Origin: Sulfurovum sp.
Lineage (GTDB): Bacteria > Campylobacterota > Campylobacteria > Campylobacterales > Sulfurovaceae
DNA length: 10,067 nt
Assembly: GCA_004377245.1 (NCBI GenBank)
Contig: SOIK01000222.1
Location: 1-10,067, forward strand
Direction: 5' to 3'
Of this stretch, positions 6,386 to 10,067 are shown piece by piece; position 1 is the stretch's first letter, and each line of letters opens with the position of its first letter. The notes under the pieces are model-generated. The model did no database searches. It was not told where the DNA came from and worked only from the letters and a program-made list of their open reading frames with translations. The position numbers and the translations under genes are program-made.

Positions 6386-6610
6386 GGTATCGTTGACAGT
6401 ATAATTGTGGATAATAAAAAAAGATATGAATTGTTATATTTAAAAAAACCACACTATCACCTATATTGTCAAGAGTGTCATAAAATTCTGGAATTTGAAA
6501 GTTTAGATATCCATGATATGTTTTTAACTCATTTAAAAAGTTTAGAGTTTCAACCAACTAATTTTAATGTAATTATAAATGGAGTATGTAAAAAATGTCA
6601 AGCTCATTAA
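6380..6610 (+). pseudogene. Fur-family regulator, 3' fragment fused to feoB remnant
   Basis: In the ancestral feoB frame the protein turns into the C-terminal part of a Fur/PerR-like repressor. The end of the winged helix is seen in GIVDSIIVDNKKRYEL, then the metal and dimer domain with HYHLYCQECHKILEFE, where CxxC matches the first structural zinc pair. The end has GVCKKCQAH, the second CxxC. A complete Fur protein is about 140-150 residues; only about 75 remain, without the DNA-recognition helix. The fragment therefore cannot act as a normal repressor, though a dimerisation-domain peptide is conceivable. Its stop overlaps the start of the next small gene, suggesting that the intact regulator gene once stood directly before it. 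Confidence 0.8.
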
Positions 6611-6732
6611 ACATAGTAGACAGTGTATTTTTAATCATCATAACTATAGGTTCTTTGTATTTTTTATACAAAAAACTATTTAAAAGTGGTGGGTGTGATA
6701 GTTGCGGAGGAAGTTGTGGAACAAAAAAATAG
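6595..6732 (+). CDS. FeoB-associated Cys-rich membrane protein (45 aa)
   Basis: This 45-residue gene has the layout of the FeoB-associated Cys-rich membrane protein family: an N-terminal helix (about residues 6-25, VDSVFLIIITIGSLYFLY), a short basic stretch (KKLFK) and a Gly/Cys tail, GGCDSCGGSCGTKK, with three cysteines. Members usually follow feoB and probably help iron passage or FeoB assembly at the inner membrane; the exact role is unproven. GGAG at 6581-6584 stands ten bases before the ATG. It overlaps the stop of the fur fragment by 16 bases. Its local feoB is broken, so any FeoB partner would be copy 2. The Cys-tail codons also carry the ribosome binding site of the next gene. Confidence 0.8.
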   Translation: MSSSLNIVDSVFLIIITIGSLYFLYKKLFKSGGCDSCGGSCGTKK

Positions 6733-7444
6733 AAAAAAAATTATAGAGATAAAAAATCTAAGTCATAGTTATGGTACTAAAAAAATATATGAAAATCTAA
6801 ATATAGATATATATCAAGGTAGTGTATTTGGACTCTTAGGTAAAAATGGTGTTGGAAAATCAACTTTGATAAATATACTTATGGGTTATCTTAAACCAAA
6901 AAATGGAGAATGTTTGATATTTGGTGAGCCATCACACGATTTATCATCAAATACAAAAGAACAAATAGCATTGTTGCATGAGGGCTTTATCTCCTATGAT
7001 TATATGAATATAGAGCAGATTGAAATTTTTTTTGCACCATTTTATCCAAAATGGCAAAGAAAAATTTTTTATGACTTGGTCGATTTAATGAAGCTTGATT
7101 ACGGGCAAAAAATATCATCTTTATCATTTGGTCAAAAATCACAAGTAGTATTAGGATGTTTATTTGCTCAAGATGCCAAACTTCTTATGCTAGATGATTA
7201 CTCTATGGGGCTTGATGCTGGATATAGAAGACTTTTTATAGATTATCTGAAAGATTATATCAAAAATACAAATAAAACTGTACTTATAACTTCACATGTT
7301 ATGAATGATTTAGAAAATCTAATAGATGATATGGTGATAGTTCAAAAAGGTGGGATAATCCACAAAGATACAATGGTTAACTTTAACAAAGATACATCAA
7401 CAACTTTTGAAGATAAATTTTTAGATTTTGTTGGAAAATATTAA
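6716..7444 (+). CDS. ABC transporter ATP-binding protein with altered Walker B
   Basis: The 242-residue ATPase has Walker A GKNGVGKST (42-50), signature LSFGQ (136-140), Walker B KLLMLDD (155-161), D-loop SMGLD (163-167) and switch His194 in ITSHVM. Two departures stand out: the catalytic Glu after Walker B is Asp161, and the Q-loop region reads ALLHEG, without the usual Gln. The FFAPFYPKW segment resembles ATPases of ABC-2 type exporters of the YtrB/YxlF kind. I chose GTG at 6716 because GGAGG at 6706-6710 lies five bases upstream; an in-frame GTG at 6686 lacks such a site. The gene overlaps the Cys-rich gene by 17 bases. Its partner is surely the next gene, but the substrate is unknown. Confidence 0.9.
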   Translation: MEQKNRKKIIEIKNLSHSYGTKKIYENLNIDIYQGSVFGLLGKNGVGKSTLINILMGYLKPKNGECLIFGEPSHDLSSNTKEQIALLHEGFISYDYMNIEQIEIFFAPFYPKWQRKIFYDLVDLMKLDYGQKISSLSFGQKSQVVLGCLFAQDAKLLMLDDYSMGLDAGYRRLFIDYLKDYIKNTNKTVLITSHVMNDLENLIDDMVIVQKGGIIHKDTMVNFNKDTSTTFEDKFLDFVGKY

Positions 7445-7454
7445 AAGAGATACG

Positions 7455-9086
7455 ATGATAAATTCAATTATAAAAAAAGAGTGGTTAAAACTTAGGTTTT
7501 ATTTTTTAGGGATGTTATTTATTATAGTAGCTAGTTTGGGGCATTTTGGATTTAATTTGGATTTTGAATTTTCTACAATAGAGCCTGAGTCTATGATGTG
7601 GTATAAATTTGCCCATCTTGAAGATAAGCCGTATTTTTATCTATCATACCTATTTTTAAGTTTAGGCAGCTTTGTGTCTGTAGCACAGTTTTTACCCGAA
7701 AGGATACAAGACCGTATAAAGATTATGGCTCATTTGCCTTTAAATATGAGAGATAGTCTATTTTATCATCTTTTCATAGGTATTGGTTTTGTAAGTTTTC
7801 TTTGTGCCATATTGGCTATATCATTGTTACTTATTTTAGTGCAGTATTATCCAGATATTATAATACAAACTGCATTTAAAGACACAGTAGCTTATAGTTT
7901 TGCTTCAGTTGTTTTATATGTTGGGTTAAGTTCTGTAATTATTGAGAAAAAACCTATAGTTGTATTTATAAAATTTATCATTATTACACTCTTTGTCATT
8001 GCATTTTTAAAAAATCAATTTACCATAGAAGATACTATTTGGTTACTATTTTTAGCTTTTATACCATTTGTTGCTCTTGATAGTTTTTATAGCATTAAGC
8101 AACAAAGGTTAAGTTCTATATTTTTTAAAGCAAGTGGAGTATTTGTTATTTTGGCACTTTTTTATGGCGGTTATATAGATTATAAAGAAAATTATAAAAA
8201 AGAGTTCAATAAATATTATATGTTTTACTCAAATATTGCAAAAGATTTTGTATATCAGAAAAACTTTGGTGATCATCAATTTGAGTACGGAATCAAAGAT
8301 AAAAAAACTTTTGATAGAACCACTTATGAGTCATATTTGCCATTTGTATATTGGCGAAATCTTGATATTCAAGGAAAATTGCCACTTAATATTGATGGTG
8401 TTAAATTTGATAAAAAAACTATAAAAAACTCTCGTCTTGGATTTAGTTATAATCCAAATATGCTGAAAAAACTCGAAGTTGAATTATATCCGCTTCTAAA
8501 CCCACAAAAGAACAAAGGGATGATAAAATTTCCTGAAGAGATGTTTAGTATCACTAACAAGGGTGCTTTTATATATGATTATGATAATGGTATAGTTGAT
8601 ACTCTAACAGCCCAGCTGAATACCAAATTAGAAACAAATGATTTTATATACCCTGCACTTCATATCTGGGGAAAACCTACAAATATGAAGCCTTATGACA
8701 AGGGATATTTAGTGCTTGATAGTAAAAATCAACTATTTAATATAAAACGAAAAAATAATCAAATAGAAGTAAATAAAGTCAACTATCCCGAAAATTTAGA
8801 TTTGGCATATATTAAAATATCAGAAAATAAACAAAAACTTCTTAGTGGTTATGCTATAGATAAAAATAGTAACTTTTATTTTTTAACTTGGGATTTTGAA
8901 TTTATAAAACTTCCTTTGCCAGAATTTGATTATAAGAGTATGAAGCTAAAACTTATATCAAATCCTTTAAATTATCTTCTACGATATGATGATGATGAAG
9001 ATTATTTTGCAGTTGTGTTTACAAAAAAAGATATTAAATATTCAAATCAAAAGTTAGAAAAAACAAGAAGCATAAAATTACATTAA
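7455..9086 (+). CDS. ABC-associated membrane protein with large C-terminal domain (DUF4857-like)
   Basis: The 543-residue protein has about seven membrane helices in its first 240 residues (near 13-33, 58-80, 102-130, 146-163, 167-185, 194-211, 222-240). A soluble region of about 300 residues follows, rich in Tyr, Asn, Lys and Asp, probably outside the cytoplasmic membrane. The opening IIKKEWLKLRFYF is typical of ABC-2 type permeases. The whole resembles DUF4857-type proteins from Bacteroidota that pair with ABC ATPases; I hold that name at moderate confidence from memory. The ATG at 7455, preceded by AAAAGAG, starts ten bases after the ATPase stop; a TTG at 7428 inside that gene is less likely. 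The substrate is unknown; the feo context suggests metal stress or transport. Confidence 0.72.
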   Translation: MINSIIKKEWLKLRFYFLGMLFIIVASLGHFGFNLDFEFSTIEPESMMWYKFAHLEDKPYFYLSYLFLSLGSFVSVAQFLPERIQDRIKIMAHLPLNMRDSLFYHLFIGIGFVSFLCAILAISLLLILVQYYPDIIIQTAFKDTVAYSFASVVLYVGLSSVIIEKKPIVVFIKFIIITLFVIAFLKNQFTIEDTIWLLFLAFIPFVALDSFYSIKQQRLSSIFFKASGVFVILALFYGGYIDYKENYKKEFNKYYMFYSNIAKDFVYQKNFGDHQFEYGIKDKKTFDRTTYESYLPFVYWRNLDIQGKLPLNIDGVKFDKKTIKNSRLGFSYNPNMLKKLEVELYPLLNPQKNKGMIKFPEEMFSITNKGAFIYDYDNGIVDTLTAQLNTKLETNDFIYPALHIWGKPTNMKPYDKGYLVLDSKNQLFNIKRKNNQIEVNKVNYPENLDLAYIKISENKQKLLSGYAIDKNSNFYFLTWDFEFIKLPLPEFDYKSMKLKLISNPLNYLLRYDDDEDYFAVVFTKKDIKYSNQKLEKTRSIKLH

Positions 9087-9113
9087 AGATTAATAATAAA
9101 AAAGGAGATGATT

Positions 9114-9524
9114 TTGACAATATACATACTTGCAAAAATAACACACATAATATCAGCAATATTTTTTATAGGGGTTGTGAGTTTTAGGACTTTTATTATG
9201 CCGGTTCTTAAATCAAAATATGATAAACAAACATATATGGATATAGATGAGTTAACTGGTATGAAAGCCAGAAGTATTATCAAGATTAATAATATATTTC
9301 TTATTATAAGTGGATTATATCTATTTAGTTTGCATCTTGAAACTATAAATATTTTACTCCATATTAAAGCTACTATTGGATTATTATTAGCACTTTCATT
9401 TTATGTTGTGCCTATAATTATGCAAAAACTAAAACATATAAAATGGTTTTCACAATTTTTTCATTATCTTTTCTTTAGTTTAATGATGACAGTTGCTGTA
9501 CTTTCGCAAATAATGTTTCAATAA
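9114..9524 (+). CDS. Four-helix membrane protein (CopD-like)
   Basis: The 136-residue protein has four predicted membrane helices (about 5-30, 57-75, 80-103, 112-133) and almost no loops. The start KITHIISAIFFIG and the HIKATIGLLLALSF segment resemble small CopD or DUF2269-like membrane proteins, in which helix histidines may hold heme or metal; His11, His74 and His83 are candidates. I favour the TTG at 9114, which has GGAG (9104-9107) six bases upstream. An ATG at 9108 abuts that GGAG with no spacing. The gene lies 27 bases after the DUF4857-like gene, so the two probably share a transcript. The family assignment is tentative; the membrane topology is clear. Confidence 0.65.
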   Translation: MTIYILAKITHIISAIFFIGVVSFRTFIMPVLKSKYDKQTYMDIDELTGMKARSIIKINNIFLIISGLYLFSLHLETINILLHIKATIGLLLALSFYVVPIIMQKLKHIKWFSQFFHYLFFSLMMTVAVLSQIMFQ

Positions 9525-9531
9525 TCTCAAT

Positions 9532-9546
9532 TGATAATTACTATCA
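9532..9546. promoter_or_regulatory. Strong Fur-box-like site before feoA copy 2
   Basis: TGATAATTACTATCA matches 13 of 14 positions of TGATAATnATTATCA, the best site in the window. It sits about 30 bases upstream of the extended -10 and matches the position of site 5813-5827 in the first copy. Confidence 0.75.
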
Positions 9547-9572
9547 AATTAAGCTATAAAAAAGTTTTCCTT

Positions 9573-9581
9573 TGTTATAAT
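9573..9581 (+). promoter_or_regulatory. Extended -10 element of the feoA copy 2 promoter
   Basis: TGTTATAAT is a perfect extended -10 (TGn plus TATAAT) with no clear -35, a pattern typical of Campylobacterota. Fur-like sites flank it on both sides (9532-9546 and 9583-9597). Confidence 0.7.
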
Positions 9582-9582
9582 T

Positions 9583-9597
9583 CAATAGTAATTATCA
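9583..9597. promoter_or_regulatory. Second Fur-box-like site before feoA copy 2
   Basis: CAATAGTAATTATCA matches 11 of 14 consensus positions, with a perfect right half, and overlaps the expected transcription start. The same bases also join a local inverted repeat, TATCA-GAAT-TGATA (9593-9606). Confidence 0.55.
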
Positions 9598-9628
9598 GAA
9601 TTGATACTAAAAAGGTAAAATAAATTAA

Positions 9629-9898
9629 ATGAGATTAAAGCAAGATGGTTCAGGTCAAGGAAAGCAACTAAATAGAAGATTAGATGGTATGGGTAAAGGT
9701 CAAAAATATAAAATTGCAAAGCTTCATACATCTGGAAAACTTATGCACAAACTTCTTGATATGGGATTTGTTGCTGGAAGTGAAGTTGAAATAGTAAGAG
9801 AAGCTCCTTTATATGATCCTATGGAGTTAAAAATCCATAATTACACTATCACACTTAGAAAAAGTGAAGCAAACCTAATAGAAGTAGAAAATATATGA
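9629..9898 (+). CDS. feoA: FeoA, ferrous iron transport protein (copy 2)
   Basis: At 89 residues this FeoA is nearly the same as copy 1, differing at Thr51Ser, Val54Ile, Val74Ile, Ala75Thr, Ile86Val and Lys88Asn, plus one extra Ile at the end. All changes fall in the second half; the first half is identical in protein and nearly so in DNA. It should support FeoB2, whose ATG overlaps its stop as ATGA (9895-9898), a sign of translational coupling that copy 1 lacks. The AAAGG at 9611-9615 is 13 bases before the ATG, longer than the eight bases in copy 1, because AATAA-like sequence has been gained. Translation may be less efficient than for copy 1. Confidence 0.93.
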   Translation: MRLKQDGSGQGKQLNRRLDGMGKGQKYKIAKLHTSGKLMHKLLDMGFVAGSEVEIVREAPLYDPMELKIHNYTITLRKSEANLIEVENI

Positions 9899-10067
9899 AT
9901 AAAATAAAAGTAGCTTTAGCAGGGCAACCAAATTGTGGAAAATCTACAATTTTTAACCTTGTAAGTGGAATTGACCAACATATAGCAAATTATCCAGGGG
10001 TAACAGTAGATAAAAAAACTGGTAATTTTAAATATGATAACCATAAGATTGAGATGGTTGATTTACC
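9895..10067 (+). CDS. feoB: FeoB, ferrous iron transporter (copy 2, 5' part only)
   Basis: The first 57 codons are visible and the gene runs off the right edge. The G domain starts normally with G1 GQPNCGKST (10-18), switch I ANYPGVTVDKKTG (32-44) and the beginning of G3 (MVDLP, 53-57). Unlike copy 1, the frame is open through the A-run at 10012-10018, and Pro stands at the place where copy 1 has Ser in ANYSGV. FeoB is the GTP-dependent inner-membrane ferrous-iron transporter. Whether the remaining 600 or more residues are intact cannot be seen. It is translationally coupled to feoA2 by an ATGA overlap. Confidence 0.9.
   Translation, partial: MNKIKVALAGQPNCGKSTIFNLVSGIDQHIANYPGVTVDKKTGNFKYDNHKIEMVDL

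Larger units (their letters stand above)
9532..10067 (+). repeat. Direct repeat, copy 2 (promoter, feoA, feoB 5' end)
   Basis: This is the second copy of the block at 5813-6345, in the same orientation about 3.7 kb downstream. It has a stronger first Fur site and a better -10 than copy 1, a five-base longer gap before the feoA start, and an uninterrupted feoB frame with seven As at 10012-10018. It may continue beyond the window. Confidence 0.9.

Noticed and set aside
6174..6404. Complete 76-aa protein from feoB copy 1
   Set aside because: Residues after the A-run are a frameshifted reading of FeoB sequence, so this is a pseudogene product.
7428..7454. TTG start adding nine residues to the DUF4857-like protein
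   Set aside because: It overlaps the ATPase gene and lacks a ribosome binding site; the ATG at 7455 gives the usual permease-like N-terminus.
9083..9283. Reverse-strand 66-codon frame
   Set aside because: It is opposite the 4-TM gene, which has a clear ribosome binding site and coherent helices.
1..10067. CRISPR arrays, insertion sequences, tRNA or rRNA genes
   Set aside because: No spaced short repeats, transposase-like protein, terminal inverted repeats or tRNA-like cloverleaf were seen; the only large repeat is the feo duplication.

Overview
The window reads as a low-GC member of the Campylobacterota (a Sulfurimonas/Sulfurovum/Arcobacter-like organism). This is inferred from gene style: a short 'group 2' type ExbB and ExbD, FeoA with a basic Gly-rich N-terminal extension, AT-rich spacers and TATAAT promoters without clear -35 boxes. 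The species cannot be fixed from sequence reading alone. Almost everything concerns iron acquisition, and eight Fur-box-like sites (11 to 13 of 14 matches to TGATAATnATTATCA) sit in front of four transcription units.

Region 1 (1-1295). The start of a probable leftward gene lies at the left edge. A spacer with three Fur-like sites follows, then a tight rightward operon: a DUF2325 protein, an unrecognised 82-aa acidic protein and a small ankyrin-repeat protein.

Region 2 (1296-5792). A Fur-box promoter drives a complete TonB-dependent outer-membrane receptor. It is followed by a periplasmic LTxxQ (CpxP/Spy-like) protein, TonB, ExbB, a previously hidden 26-codon reading frame joined by ATGA overlaps at both ends, and ExbD. 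Together these form a receptor plus its complete energising machinery, with a possible periplasmic chaperone or sensor.

Region 3 (5793-10067). This part is visibly more AT-rich. It holds two copies of a Fur-regulated promoter + feoA + feoB 5' end, as direct repeats of about 535 bp some 3.7 kb apart. In the first copy feoB is wrecked: one A is missing from an A-run (6 instead of 7 in copy 2), and soon after, the sequence passes in the ancestral frame into the 3' part of a Fur-family regulator. Downstream are a small FeoB-associated Cys-rich membrane protein (45 aa, 6595-6732), an ABC ATPase, a 543-aa membrane protein with a large C-terminal extracytoplasmic domain (DUF4857-like), and a four-helix CopD-like membrane protein. 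The second copy (feoA2-feoB2) starts after this and feoB2 runs off the right edge intact as far as visible.

The most interesting material is (i) the ABC/DUF4857-like/4-TM membrane system carried inside a Fur-controlled feo locus, (ii) the feoB-fur deletion scar between partly homogenised repeats, and (iii) the microORF coupling exbB to exbD.
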